Both the position numbers and the translations under genes were made by a program. Positions 40,086 through 48,780 of a stretch of 64,000 nt of DNA are shown one piece after another. The stretch is taken from assembly GCF_018374135.1 (NCBI RefSeq), contig NZ_JAHAFS010000001.1, positions 62,001-126,000 on the forward strand. Direction: 5' to 3'. A model generated the notes under the pieces. That model did not search any database. It saw only the letters and a list, made by a program, of their open reading frames with translations, and was not told the origin of the DNA. Each line of letters starts with the position of its first letter. The first letter of the stretch is position 1. This stretch comes from Campylobacter gracilis (lineage in GTDB: Bacteria > Campylobacterota > Campylobacteria > Campylobacterales > Campylobacteraceae).

Positions 40086-40817
40086 ATGCTACAAATCAAT
40101 CAAATTCAAACCACTTCACAAGTTGCCGAAAATTACGGTGTTTCAAAAGATACGATACGAGATCATTACGAGCGACATTCTGATGAACTTATCGAAAATA
40201 TCCACTATTTTTACGAAATAAATCCTCGTTTTAAAACAAAAGTCATTCGCTGGACCCTAGAGGGCGTTTATATGCTCGGCTTTTTTATTAAAAGCGAAAG
40301 GGCGAAAGATTATCGTAAAAAAGTGGCTAAATTTCTAAGGCTTTGCAAAGAGCAAAACGAAGCTAAATTTAAAGAAGCTCGCGAGCATAATCTCCGTCTA
40401 GTTGATGAAATCTCAAATCTTAGAGCAGTGCAAATCTCGCAGGGCAGACATAATCAAAACGTAATCAACGGCTATAAATCCCAAATTTCTCAGCACAACG
40501 CCCTTATCGTAAAGCTAAAATCCGAATTGGCCAAGCGCGGGGTAATTTACGACGTGGAGGTTATAGAACGCTACGAGCAAAAAGAGGAAAACCTAAGAGC
40601 GATGCTACATAACGCCAAAACCGAGCGGGATTTTTATCGCAAGCGCACGCAAGAGCTAAAGCAAAAGCAAAACATCAAAGATAGCGAGATAGTAAGGCTA
40701 TTAAACAAAATCCAGTATCAAATGGACGGCGTTTATAGCGAGATAGGCGCGGTTATGGCGTATGCAAACGATAATGACCGCTTTTTTATAGAACGAAATC
40801 AAATTTTAAAAGGATAA
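40086..40817 (+). CDS. phage regulatory protein, ORF6N/KilA-N-like
   Basis: The 243-residue protein has an N-terminal DNA-binding-like domain (TTSQVAENYGVSKDTIRDHY, IHYFYEINPRFK, LEGVYMLGFFIKSERAKDYR), as in phage ORF6N/Rha-type regulators. A long coiled-coil C-terminus completes it. It precedes a BRO-type antirepressor by 3 bp. It may antagonise the repressor or control late expression. Confidence 0.65.
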   Translation: MLQINQIQTTSQVAENYGVSKDTIRDHYERHSDELIENIHYFYEINPRFKTKVIRWTLEGVYMLGFFIKSERAKDYRKKVAKFLRLCKEQNEAKFKEAREHNLRLVDEISNLRAVQISQGRHNQNVINGYKSQISQHNALIVKLKSELAKRGVIYDVEVIERYEQKEENLRAMLHNAKTERDFYRKRTQELKQKQNIKDSEIVRLLNKIQYQMDGVYSEIGAVMAYANDNDRFFIERNQILKG

Positions 40818-40820
40818 AAA

Positions 40821-41516
40821 ATGAATTTAGAAATTTTTAAAAACGAAAATTTTGAGGTTAGAGTTGCGGTTGATGAGAATAACGAACCGCTTTTTTGCTT
40901 AGCCGACGTTTGCAAGGTTTTAGAACTTACAACGCCAGCAAAAGTTGTAGATGCGATAAAATCGGAGTTTGAGCTGGGTGAATTAAATTCATACAGCTTT
41001 GATACCGGTTACGGCGTTAAAGAATTTACTATGATAACCGAGCCGCAGCTTTACTTCGTGCTTATGCGGAGCAATAAACCGAACGCGAAGCCGTTTAGGA
41101 TGTGGGTAAATAAAGAGGTTTTGCCTAGCATTAGAAAAACGGGGAGCTATACGCAAAAACCGCTCTCGCAAATAGAAATTTTACAAGGCTCGGTCGAAAT
41201 TCTAGCCGCGCACGAAAAGGATATAAAAGTCATAAAAAACGATATAAGCGACCTGCATAAAGAGCAGTTAAAAGCTAGGCACAATATCAATCGTCTTTTA
41301 AACAACGATAACTATATGACGCTTATTGCATATATGAATTTAAACGGCATTTCGCAAAAGGGTTATCATATCCCGAGCCTCGGCAAAAAAGCAACGCGAC
41401 TAAGCAACGAACAAGGGGCGTTTATGGGCGCGGTTATCGATCCTAGATACGGACGCGTAAACACCTATAGCACGGAAATTTTAAGGCAGATATTCAATGT
41501 GGATGAATGCAAGTGA
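40821..41516 (+). CDS. BRO-family phage antirepressor
   Basis: The 231-residue protein has an N-terminal BRO domain (LFCLADVCKVLEL, FTMITEPQLYFVLMRSNKP, FRMWVNKEVLPSIRKTGSY) and a helical C-terminal domain (NDNYMTLIAYMNLNGISQKG). Such proteins bind CI-type repressors and trigger lytic growth. It is in a rightward group with other regulator-like genes near the integrase. Confidence 0.8.
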   Translation: MNLEIFKNENFEVRVAVDENNEPLFCLADVCKVLELTTPAKVVDAIKSEFELGELNSYSFDTGYGVKEFTMITEPQLYFVLMRSNKPNAKPFRMWVNKEVLPSIRKTGSYTQKPLSQIEILQGSVEILAAHEKDIKVIKNDISDLHKEQLKARHNINRLLNNDNYMTLIAYMNLNGISQKGYHIPSLGKKATRLSNEQGAFMGAVIDPRYGRVNTYSTEILRQIFNVDECK

Positions 41517-41955
41517 ATTCGCAAAGCGCGAGGGTAAAAAGCTCTACGTGATAGACGTGCAGGCTAGTAAAGACCGAAAGATCGGACGCACGGATCGCTT
41601 CCGTAAAGTGGGCGGAGTATTGCAGATAGAGACGGAGCACTATTATCTAGCCTTTAAAGATCCGATCACGCCCGCGCTGAAAGAGCGAATAGAGCGGCTT
41701 TATTATGAGGCAATCGAGTTAGTCACAAGCGATTATGAGCTAGCGTGGATAGCGCACAAGGGCACGGGCTCACCGCATCTAAATGTGCTTCAGCGATTTC
41801 TGCGCTTCAGGTGGCATCGCGGCGGGAAGATAGTAGAGAAAATGTGCGAGAACCTAGAGGCGCTTTTGGCAATGAGCGCAGAAGCGCGCGCGGAGTTTCT
41901 GGCTCGCGAACGGGAGGCTATGAGAGAAGCGAGCAAAGCAAAGGATGAAAAATGA
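41497..41955 (+). CDS. phage protein, unknown
   Basis: The 152-residue protein starts inside the antirepressor gene (MWMNASEFAKREGKKLYVID). It has a possible GIY-YIG-like start (YVIDVQASKDRKIGRTDRFR), but no clear catalytic Arg/Glu arrangement could be confirmed. The C-terminal half is helical and basic. It may be a DNA-binding or nuclease-like protein. It ends with an ATGA overlap. Confidence 0.5.
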   Translation: MWMNASEFAKREGKKLYVIDVQASKDRKIGRTDRFRKVGGVLQIETEHYYLAFKDPITPALKERIERLYYEAIELVTSDYELAWIAHKGTGSPHLNVLQRFLRFRWHRGGKIVEKMCENLEALLAMSAEARAEFLAREREAMREASKAKDEK

Positions 41956-42122
41956 GTAGCCCTGATCGAGAAAAAGAGCGCGAGATGCTGCAGAAAATCG
42001 ATGGTTTCGCGCAGAAACATAATAAAAAAGGTGCGCTCGTGGAGAAAATCCATAAAAGGCTGTTTAAGCTGAATGTAAAGCAACTAAAAGAAATTTTAAA
42101 AAGGATTAACGATGACTACTGA
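41952..42122 (+). CDS. 56-residue basic helical protein
   Basis: The product is MSSPDREKEREMLQKIDGF followed by a Lys-rich helix (KIHKRLFKLNVKQLKEILKR). The ATG overlaps the upstream stop (ATGA) and its end overlaps the excisionase-like start by 11 bp. No family is recognised. It may assist excision or DNA binding. Confidence 0.5.
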   Translation: MSSPDREKEREMLQKIDGFAQKHNKKGALVEKIHKRLFKLNVKQLKEILKRINDDY

Positions 42123-42402
42123 AAATCAAAGACCAAAAGAAGTATCGGCCGCGCTTGGACGTTTTGAAAACGGCGGCATCGTAGCAGGGGTTGCCGCTGA
42201 AAATCAAAGGCTGCTGACGCAAAAAGAGGCTTCGGTTATGCTGGGCTACTCCGAAAACAGCAACATCCTTGCCAAAATGCGAATGCCTAAAAATAAAGGA
42301 AAGTGGAAATTTATGCCGCGGTTTATCATATTCAACGGCGAGGCCCGCTACCCCTTAGATTGGCTCAATGAGGACATTAAAAAGCTAAAAGAGGGGTGTT
42401 AG
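42112..42402 (+). CDS. putative excisionase / AlpA-like HTH protein
   Basis: The 96-residue protein has a C-terminal MerR/AlpA-like HTH (LLTQKEASVMLGYSENSNIL) and ends beside the convergent integrase gene, overlapping its 3' end. Small HTH proteins in this position act as recombination directionality factors. The call is based on fold and position. Confidence 0.6.
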   Translation: MTTENQRPKEVSAALGRFENGGIVAGVAAENQRLLTQKEASVMLGYSENSNILAKMRMPKNKGKWKFMPRFIIFNGEARYPLDWLNEDIKKLKEGC

Positions 42403-43560
42403 CCCCTCTAAATAATCCGCCCACCACTGCAATACCCGCAAATGCTCCCGCGAGTTGAAGTCCCTGAAATAAGCCTTATCTACCTCGCTACTAGGCGCGT
42501 GTAGCAGCACTTCGTCGATGATACGCTTTTCAAACATAGCTCGCTCGCCGTCGGTTGCCCGAATAGCAAAAGTTGCAAACATCGAGCGAAAGCCGTGTGC
42601 GTGCAGATCGGCTATACCCAATCGCTTTAGTGTTTTTAACAGCGTACCCTCCGAAATAGCCCATCCGCTAAGCCTAGAATAGGTGCTCGATTTGAAAACT
42701 ATCCCCTCCGCGCTTATCTCTTTTTGGCGCTCTAAAATTTGCTTTGCCTGCCTCGGAAGCGGCAAGCGTGCATTTACCCCCGTTTTATTGTCGGACTCTC
42801 TAAAATACACAAAATCCCCATCTATTCTATCCCAACAAAGCTCCCTGATTTGATGCGGGCGCTGCGCCATAATCAGATTGAAAAAAAAGAGATTTTTAAT
42901 GGTCGGCTCTATAAGGGCATCTCTGACCGCCTTTATAATCTCTTTTAAGCGATTTGGATCCGTCACCGCCTTTCGGTGCTCTACTTTCTTTTTAGGGTAA
43001 ATTTCGCTCATATCGCCGACAATCTCGTAGATAAACGATATATCGCCCGCCGCGTTTTGGGCGCGGGCGAATTTAAGCACGTCTCGCAGGATTGGGATTA
43101 TCTTTTTGGCGCTCGCGAAATTCACTCCCTTGGTCGCTGCGATCACCTCTTTCGTGCCGATCTCATCTATCGGCATATTACCTAGAGGTTGCAGCAGATG
43201 TTTATTTACGCGATTTACCATCTTACGGCGAGATTGCCTTATTTTCTCGCCATCCTCGGGCGGGATTTTAATATCCAACCAAGCATAGAAAACGTCTTTT
43301 AGCTTCTGTCTTTCCAAAGCGTCGCTCGCGCCCGATTTACGCAAACTCATTGCTTTTTCTCTAGCTTCGGCAAGGCTTATATCATCGAAACCTCCTAGCG
43401 TCGCGTAGCCTCTTTTCGTGCGTAGCTTATAGTATCTGCTGCCGTTTGCGAAACACACTAGATACAGCGCGCACGTGCTATCGATAGAATACGCCTTGAG
43501 CTTGCCGCTACCCTCAAATTTTAATTTCTTTACTTGCGTCGCGGTTAAAATTTTAGCCAT
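42385..43560 (-). CDS. int: tyrosine-recombinase integrase
   Basis: The 391-residue integrase has an N-terminal DUF4102-like arm-binding domain (TATQVKKLKFEGSGKLKAY) and a C-terminal catalytic domain. There, MAQRPHQIREL holds the first catalytic Arg, HAHGFRSMF is the HxxR box and VDKAYFRD carries the nucleophilic Tyr. It belongs to the P4-type tRNA-targeting group. It reads away from the attachment site 155 bp upstream, where the tRNA-Glu core repeat and short arm repeats lie. Confidence 0.93.
   Translation of the reverse strand: MAKILTATQVKKLKFEGSGKLKAYSIDSTCALYLVCFANGSRYYKLRTKRGYATLGGFDDISLAEAREKAMSLRKSGASDALERQKLKDVFYAWLDIKIPPEDGEKIRQSRRKMVNRVNKHLLQPLGNMPIDEIGTKEVIAATKGVNFASAKKIIPILRDVLKFARAQNAAGDISFIYEIVGDMSEIYPKKKVEHRKAVTDPNRLKEIIKAVRDALIEPTIKNLFFFNLIMAQRPHQIRELCWDRIDGDFVYFRESDNKTGVNARLPLPRQAKQILERQKEISAEGIVFKSSTYSRLSGWAISEGTLLKTLKRLGIADLHAHGFRSMFATFAIRATDGERAMFEKRIIDEVLLHAPSSEVDKAYFRDFNSREHLRVLQWWADYLEGLTPLF
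42390..42409 (-). terminator. intrinsic terminator at the int / xis-like convergence
   Basis: AGAGGGG (42390-42396) and CCCCTCT (42403-42409) form a 7-bp stem with a 6-nt loop. On the minus strand it is followed by TTTTAGCTTTTT, so it would end the integrase transcript. It overlaps the last codons of both convergent genes. Confidence 0.6.
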
Positions 43561-43571
43561 TTTATGCCTTT

Positions 43572-43708
43572 GTTATACAAAAAGTTATACATTTTTTGCG
43601 TAAATTATTATAAATCGATATAAATTAATATAAATTGAAAATAGCTTTAAAATGCCTTAACAGCGGAGCTTTGTAAATGATTTTAAATTGATATAAATAG
43701 ATATAAAA
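43572..43708. promoter_or_regulatory. short repeats inside the right end, putative integrase arm sites
   Basis: GTTATACA occurs at 43572 and 43584, matching the copies near attL. GATATAAAT-like elements occur at about 43617, 43628, 43690 and 43700. The region is very AT-rich and lies between int and the tRNA core. It probably also contains the int promoter. Confidence 0.45.
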
Positions 43709-43714
43709 ATGAGT

Positions 43715-43738
43715 AATGGTGACCCACAGGAGATTTGA
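43715..43738. repeat. attR core within the tRNA-Glu 3' end
   Basis: These 24 bp equal 5619-5642. They cover the CCA end, acceptor strand and part of the T-arm of tRNA-Glu, so integration keeps the tRNA intact. Confidence 0.93.
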
Positions 43739-43791
43739 ACTCCTGTTACCGGCGTGAGAGGCCAGCGTCCTAACCACTAGACGAGTGGGCC
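43717..43791 (-). tRNA. tRNA-Glu (anticodon CTC)
   Basis: This is a 75-nt cloverleaf on the minus strand. Acceptor GGCCCAC pairs with GTGGGTC, and the CCA end is encoded. The anticodon stem CTGGC / GCCGG encloses loop CTCTCAC, giving anticodon CTC (reads GAG). The T-arm has GTTCAAATC. Its 3' 22 nt are part of the prophage attachment core. Confidence 0.95.
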
Positions 43792-44303
43792 GCGAAATTA
43801 AAAATGAGATGATAGCGAAGTGTATATAAATTTTGGATTAAATTATATATTTTCGGCAAAAATAACGTAAAATAAAATTTCATAACTCCTGTAAAATGCT
43901 AGTTCAGGCGTCAACGACTTTATTTTAACTCTAACACGACGGAATAAAATATGGAATAAATTAAAAAACTATACACAAATTTTCGCCATTCGCTTTTGCA
44001 CTGCGTTTGAATTTTAGACGACACACAAATTCCATGCCACCGCTTTTAAATTTAAAAAGTTAAATCAATTTTAAACAAAATTTGCGTAAAATCCCATTTC
44101 AAAACGTATTGCGCGAGCGGCGGCGGTAAAGTAAAATTTGCAGCGATGATATCAAATTAAAATTTGCAGCAACCGCGCCAAGCTAAATCAAAGCATTCGC
44201 AGCGGCTAAATTTAAAGCTCGCGCGGCGATAATCAGAGCAGCGCCCGCCGCTCATCTGCGCGGTGCAAGCAGTGAGCCGCATATTAAAATTTAAGGGGAT
44301 AAA
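43792..44303. other. intergenic, nothing recognised
   Basis: This is a 512-bp spacer upstream of the tRNA and before the next rightward gene. It has the AAAATTT-rich texture of host spacers and presumably carries the tRNA promoter. No ORF with a ribosome site, repeat or RNA is seen. Confidence 0.45.
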
Positions 44304-44852
44304 ATGAATAAAGCTTTTCAAAGAGCGAAGCTGCAAGGCACGCTCGGCGCGCTCTGCCTATTGATCGCGGGCGCGACGTATCTTCTAAGCGCCGAGGTCG
44401 CGTATTCGGAAATCGCTCGGCTCTTGGCGTGGCTTCTTGCCTTCACATTCCTTCACTACGCGCTTGCAAACATCCAAAATATAACGGGCTCGCAGGTCTT
44501 TACGATCTTCAAATACACCTACAATATCGCGGTTTTGGTGCTGCTGGGTTACGTAGCCGTTTATGTATTAAGCGAATCCTATTACGATCAATTGCTAGCA
44601 TTTAAGCCGTTTTTGGTGCTTGCGGTTACGGTCGCTTGGATAGTTATAAATTTTAAGTTGCGCGCCGCCACAGGATGCGGGCTTTTCGCCGTATATGCCG
44701 CTATTCTAATCGCAAGCATCGGCGCAAACATCCTCTACGGCATGCTTCAAGTGCTAGCTCCCGCCCTTATAACGGCTAGCATCGTAAAATATATGGCGTT
44801 AGCGAATTTAATCTTAAAGCCGTTGGCGCCCGCGGTACTACTGCTTGCGTGA
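44304..44852 (+). CDS. integral membrane protein, unknown
   Basis: The 182-residue protein has six hydrophobic segments (LGALCLLIAGATYLLSA, LLAWLLAFTFLHYALA, YNIAVLVLLGYVAVYVL, FLVLAVTVAWIVINF, LFAVYAAILIASIGANILYG and a C-terminal pair of short ones). AAGGGGATAAA precedes the ATG. It has no family I know. It is probably an inner-membrane protein and stands alone on this strand. Confidence 0.6.
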   Translation: MNKAFQRAKLQGTLGALCLLIAGATYLLSAEVAYSEIARLLAWLLAFTFLHYALANIQNITGSQVFTIFKYTYNIAVLVLLGYVAVYVLSESYYDQLLAFKPFLVLAVTVAWIVINFKLRAATGCGLFAVYAAILIASIGANILYGMLQVLAPALITASIVKYMALANLILKPLAPAVLLLA

Positions 44853-45101
44853 CTTAGCATGAAAAGCTCCGCCGACTCAAAAGATATATGGAGCTAAGCG
44901 GATAGATAGAATTTCGCCTGCGTTTTACCTCTGCATTTCGCGCCTGCATTTTTCCTCATGGCATACAGGGCTTAAATTTAGTCTGCACGGACTATTGCCA
45001 GAGCTAAAATTTCGCGCCGCATCGCTTGCAAAGATGAAATTCACGTATTTTGAAATTTCATACCGCCGTCGAATTTAGCATAAATTCCGGCTTGCAAAGC
45101 G

Positions 45102-45761
45102 TCATCTAAAATCGAGCATATACCCCTTTTTCGAGATGTTTTTGACGACCTTGTCGCCGATTTTAGCTTTGATCCTTTTCACCAGCGCGCGCAGTGAGGA
45201 GAGGTTCATTTTGTTGTAGGTATCAAGTGAGAGAAAAATTTCCTCATAGGTCACGACTGCGCCGCGATTTTCGTAAAGTAGGAAAAATAGCGAGTTTTCA
45301 AGATCGGTTAACCGCACTCTGCCGGTTTTAGTGCCTATTGTCATGCTTTTTGGATCGTAAAGCCCGAGTCCGGGCAAAAAATGTCCCCGCGCAAGCGAGT
45401 AACCGTCTAAAATCTCAATCAAAAACGTAACGATAAATTTGCGCCCGTCGCCAGCGACGTATATAAAGTCCACGACCTTGAAAACCGACTGCTTTTTGTA
45501 GTAGCGGTTAAAGCTTTTTACTGCGGTTACGGCCTTGCTTTTTAGCGCAAAAAGCTCGCTATCCACGCTTTGTAGATGCGCGATAAATTCCTCGTCTTTA
45601 AAAATTTCGTCGTAACGTTTTCCGACTAGTTCATTCATTTCAAGGCGTAAAAACTCGCCTGCAAGCGCGTTAGCGTAAACGATGACGCCGTTTTTGTCGC
45701 GTACGTAGACGCGGTAGGGCAGATTTTTAAAGATTTCGAAGTTTAACGAGTTTGTTTGCAA
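45102..45761 (-). CDS. PAS-domain / winged-helix regulator
   Basis: The protein has an N-terminal PAS-like sensor (LPYRVYVRDKNGVIVYANAL, DEIFKDEEFIAHL). The C-terminus is OmpR-type winged-helix (LTDLENSLFFLLYENRGAVV, LSSLRALVKRIKAKIGDKVV, ISKKGYMLDF). I chose a TTG start at 45761 (219 residues) with GAGGTAAG upstream. The open frame extends to 45818, which lies inside the upstream gene fragment. PAS plus OmpR-type output without a receiver is found in campylobacterial regulators of C4-dicarboxylate metabolism. It lies beside a dicarboxylate cluster and may control it. Confidence 0.72.
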   Translation of the reverse strand: MQTNSLNFEIFKNLPYRVYVRDKNGVIVYANALAGEFLRLEMNELVGKRYDEIFKDEEFIAHLQSVDSELFALKSKAVTAVKSFNRYYKKQSVFKVVDFIYVAGDGRKFIVTFLIEILDGYSLARGHFLPGLGLYDPKSMTIGTKTGRVRLTDLENSLFFLLYENRGAVVTYEEIFLSLDTYNKMNLSSLRALVKRIKAKIGDKVVKNISKKGYMLDFR

Positions 45762-47179
45762 ATTTCGCTTACCTCGCTTAAATTTGAAAGTTCGTCTATG
45801 CGAGAAAGCAGTTCGCAAAGCCGCTCGCGCTGTGCTAAATTCGCCGTGCAGGAGTAAAATTTATCACGAAACTCCGCCTCGCCGAGCGGCTTTTGCGGAT
45901 TTCCTTTGGCAAGCATATTTTTGCCGACGATTTTTTCACCGCTAAGCAACTCTATCTCGATTTTTGCGGGTGAGGTACCGATAAATCCGAGTGCCGCAAA
46001 CTCCTCGTCGACGCTGACGCTGATTTTGCACATTAGATCTCAGATTGTCGCGTCGTTTACAGACTCGGCCAAAAACTCGGCTAGCCCCGCTGCGCCGCGA
46101 TAAAGTGCGGCGGCGACGGCAAATTTCATCGAAAATTTCGCCTCCGTAGCGTTTGCGGGGACGTCGCAAACCAGCTCTTTTGGCGCTAGGAGCGAACAGC
46201 CTATTTTTACGAATTTTATCTCGGCGGCGCGGATGCCATGCTCTCGCCGCAGATCAAGCGCTAGATCAATAGCCGGATGCGAGCCGCTACAGCTTGGATA
46301 TCGCTTAAACACGAGCCCGTTTTGCAGCAAATTCCAGGGCTTGCCGAAATTTAAACCGTAGTTTGGGTATTTATTGCGGTCTAAATTTGCGCGTAACTCG
46401 GCATCGTTAGTCAAATTTGAGCCACTAAAATTTTGTGAATTTGTCGCCACGTCGCCGTAAATTTGTAAAAAACTTTCGCTCGCTTCAAAGGCGTATTCGT
46501 TCACGCTAAATCCGCAAAGCGCCAACTCTAGCGCGTCCAGCCCGCCCAAAACCGCCATGCCCGCGTGATAGTGCTTGGCAGATGAGCCGAAATTCGCCCG
46601 CACGCCGCTTGCTTTTGAGACCGCCAGAGCCAGGGCGGGCGTTAGCGACTTTGCGTCCAAGCCTAAAAGCTTCGCTCCCGCGACCGCCGCACCGAAAATC
46701 CCAAATACGCTAGTCGTATGCCAGCCGTTTTGCGAAACGCTAGGCATCGCAAGGCGCGCTAGCTCGTGCATGACCTCTACGCCTGCGCAGTAGGCCAAAA
46801 TAAGCTTTTTACCACTCAAATTTAGCTTTTCACACAGCGCAAAACAAACGGGCGCGATGACGCATGTCGGGTGTCCGATCGTGCTCCAACTAACGTCGTC
46901 AAAGTCCAGCGCGTGAGCGCTCACGGCGTTGGCGAATGCGGCATATTTAGCGTCCGCCGTCTCGCCCGAGCCAAACACGCTTGCTTCTTTTTTGACGGAG
47001 TTTTGCAGGCAGTATCTTAGCGCCGCCTTTGCGCTAGGCTCGCTACTACCCGCGACGCAAACGCCCGCGTAGTCTATGAGCGCAGTTTTGGCTAAATCTA
47101 CGAGCTTTGGCGGCAAATCCTCAAATTTCACCCCGCAAGCAAGCTCCGCCGCACGCGCCAAGATACTCTTTTGCATCAA
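45743..47179 (-). pseudogene. MmgE/PrpD-family gene interrupted by an in-frame TGA
   Basis: Residues 1-379 (to the stop at 46040-46042) match MmgE/PrpD, the fold of 2-methylcitrate dehydratase and related aconitate-type enzymes. Key blocks include AHALDFDDVSWSTIGHPT, and AKHYHAGMAVLGGLDAL and FKRYPSCSGSHPAID follow. After the TGA, in the same frame, two codons and then the normal C-terminal part continue (VSVDEEFAALGF, KIEIELLSGEKIVGK, KPLGEAEFRDKF). One base change thus splits the gene. It may be a pseudogene, a read-through case or a sequence error. Codon use is normal on both sides. Confidence 0.75.
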
Positions 47180-47339
47180 ATTTAAACTCCTTTTTTAAAT
47201 TTACGGCGCTGTTTTTCGTGCCGCGTATTCACACATTAACTATCTCCAAAAACGCTTCGCACCAAATTGTGCTGCTCGTTTCTTGTCGCGTTTGGCGCGC
47301 CCTGTTTCGCATGCGACACAATAAAATAGAACCGCTTTG

Positions 47340-48761
47340 CTAAATTTTGCCTTTAAATTTTTTCACGATAGCATCGCTTAAAGCAGGGTCGGTCATAGCA
47401 AACGGGTCTAAAATTTCATCCGCCTGTGCCTGATTTAGCACGCCTAGTTCCATCGCCGCAGTTTTAACGCTAACACCCTTTTCGTAGGCGTGTCGGGCGA
47501 TCTTGGTTGCCGTTTTATAGCCGCAGATCGAGGAGATGATCGTGCTTAGTGCGGTGCTGTTGGCGGCGAATTCCTTGCATCTTTCTTCATTTATTAGCAC
47601 GCCGTCGATGCACTTTTCGCAAAAGATTGCGATACCGTTTTTAAGCAGTTTTTACGACTCCGAGAGGTTTTTGATGATGACGGGCTCCCAGACATTTAGA
47701 TCAAGCTCCCCTCCCTCCACACTCATGCCGATCACAACGTCGTTGCCGCAAACTTGGTAAGCGATTTGATTGACGAGCTCGGGAATGACGGGATTTACCT
47801 TGCCGGGCATTATCGAGCTTCCCGGCTGCACGCTAGGAAGTACGAGCTCGTTTATGCCCGCGCGCGGTCCCGAGGATAAAATCCTAAAATCGGTCGCAAC
47901 CTTGGATAAAAACACGGCGACGCTTTTGAAAAAGGCTGAAATTTCAACGTAAATATCGGCATTTTGCAGTCCGTCGAAGAAATTTTCCTCTCTTTTAAAT
48001 TTAGCGCCCGTTATCTCGCCGAGTGCCGTATAAACGGCATCCAGGTAGCCTTCTTTTACGCTAAGGCTAGTGCCCACGGCGGTAGCTCCAAGCGGCAATT
48101 CTAGGCAGCTATCCATCAAATTTCGCGCCCTAGCCTGAGCCCTTTTGGTAAAAGATACATAGCCGCTAAAATACTGCCCGAAGCTCATCGGTACGGCGTC
48201 TTGCAGGCAGGTTCTGCCGAGCCTGATAGCGTTTTGATATTTGTTCTGCAACGCGGCAAAAGATTTTTCAAGCCCCGCTAATGCGGCTAGCAAATTTTGC
48301 AAATAGCCCCGCGCGGCGATTTTGAGCGCGGCGGGGATAACGTCGTTGGTAGACTGGCCCATATTTACGTGATCATTCGGATGCACGCGCTCATAACCTT
48401 TGGCACCGGTCAAAATTTCATTTGCGCGGCACGCGATGACCTCGTTTGCGTTCATGTTCGTGGACGTTCCGCCACCGCCTTGGAAGGCGTCTATGGGGAA
48501 ATTTTCGCTCAAGCCTCCCGCGATGATTTCATCCGCCGCCTTGCAAATCGCGCTGCAGACCTCTTCGCTAAGCGCGCCGCATCTAAAATTTGCGATCGCT
48601 GCGGCCTTTTTAACTAAAGCTACGCTTTGTATATATCCTTCTACGTCGTAGTGGCTAGCGCCCGAAACGGCGAAATTTCTCATCGCTCGTAGGGTTTGCA
48701 CTCCGTAATACACGCTATCTTCTAGCTCGACTTCGCCTAAAAAATCGCTGTCTTTTCTCAT
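47340..48761 (-). pseudogene. aspA: aspartate ammonia-lyase gene interrupted by an in-frame TAA
   Basis: AspA converts aspartate to fumarate and ammonia. Residues 1-369 show the family: VYYGVQTLRAMRNF near the N-terminus, FQGGGGTSTNMNANEVIA, HPNDHVNMGQSTNDVIP and the signature GSSIMPGKVNPVIPE. The TAA (47652-47654) falls in the conserved NLSES-KLLKNG segment. The same frame then continues for 104 codons as the normal C-terminus (INEERCKEFAANSTALSTI, SVKTAAMELGVLN). A single substitution explains it. The catalytic loop is upstream of the stop, but the missing C-terminal domain is needed for tetramer structure. Confidence 0.8.
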
Positions 48762-48780
48762 TTTTTATCCTTTATGTGAA

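Larger units (their letters stand above)
5619..43738. mobile_element. 38.1 kb prophage integrated in tRNA-Glu(CTC), probably short-tailed
   Basis: The ends are a 24-bp direct repeat that duplicates the 3' end of tRNA-Glu(CTC). Inside are an integrase and putative excisionase next to the tRNA, a CI/Cro immunity region, an O-like initiator, recE/recT/ssb-like genes, terminase, portal, scaffold, capsid, tail fibre and a complete lysis set. The module set is complete and the genes I can read have no obvious disabling lesions, so the element could be inducible. No tail-tube, sheath or tape-measure homologue is visible, which argues for a podovirus-like particle. Several accessory cassettes (rexAB-like, PemK-like, RelA/SpoT-like) lie in the lysogeny and early regions. 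Confidence 0.95.

Noticed and set aside
46040..46042. TGA in mmgE/prpD as a selenocysteine codon
   Set aside because: The family does not use selenocysteine, no SECIS-like hairpin is evident directly after it, and the adjacent aspA has a TAA at a similar break, so mutation is simpler.
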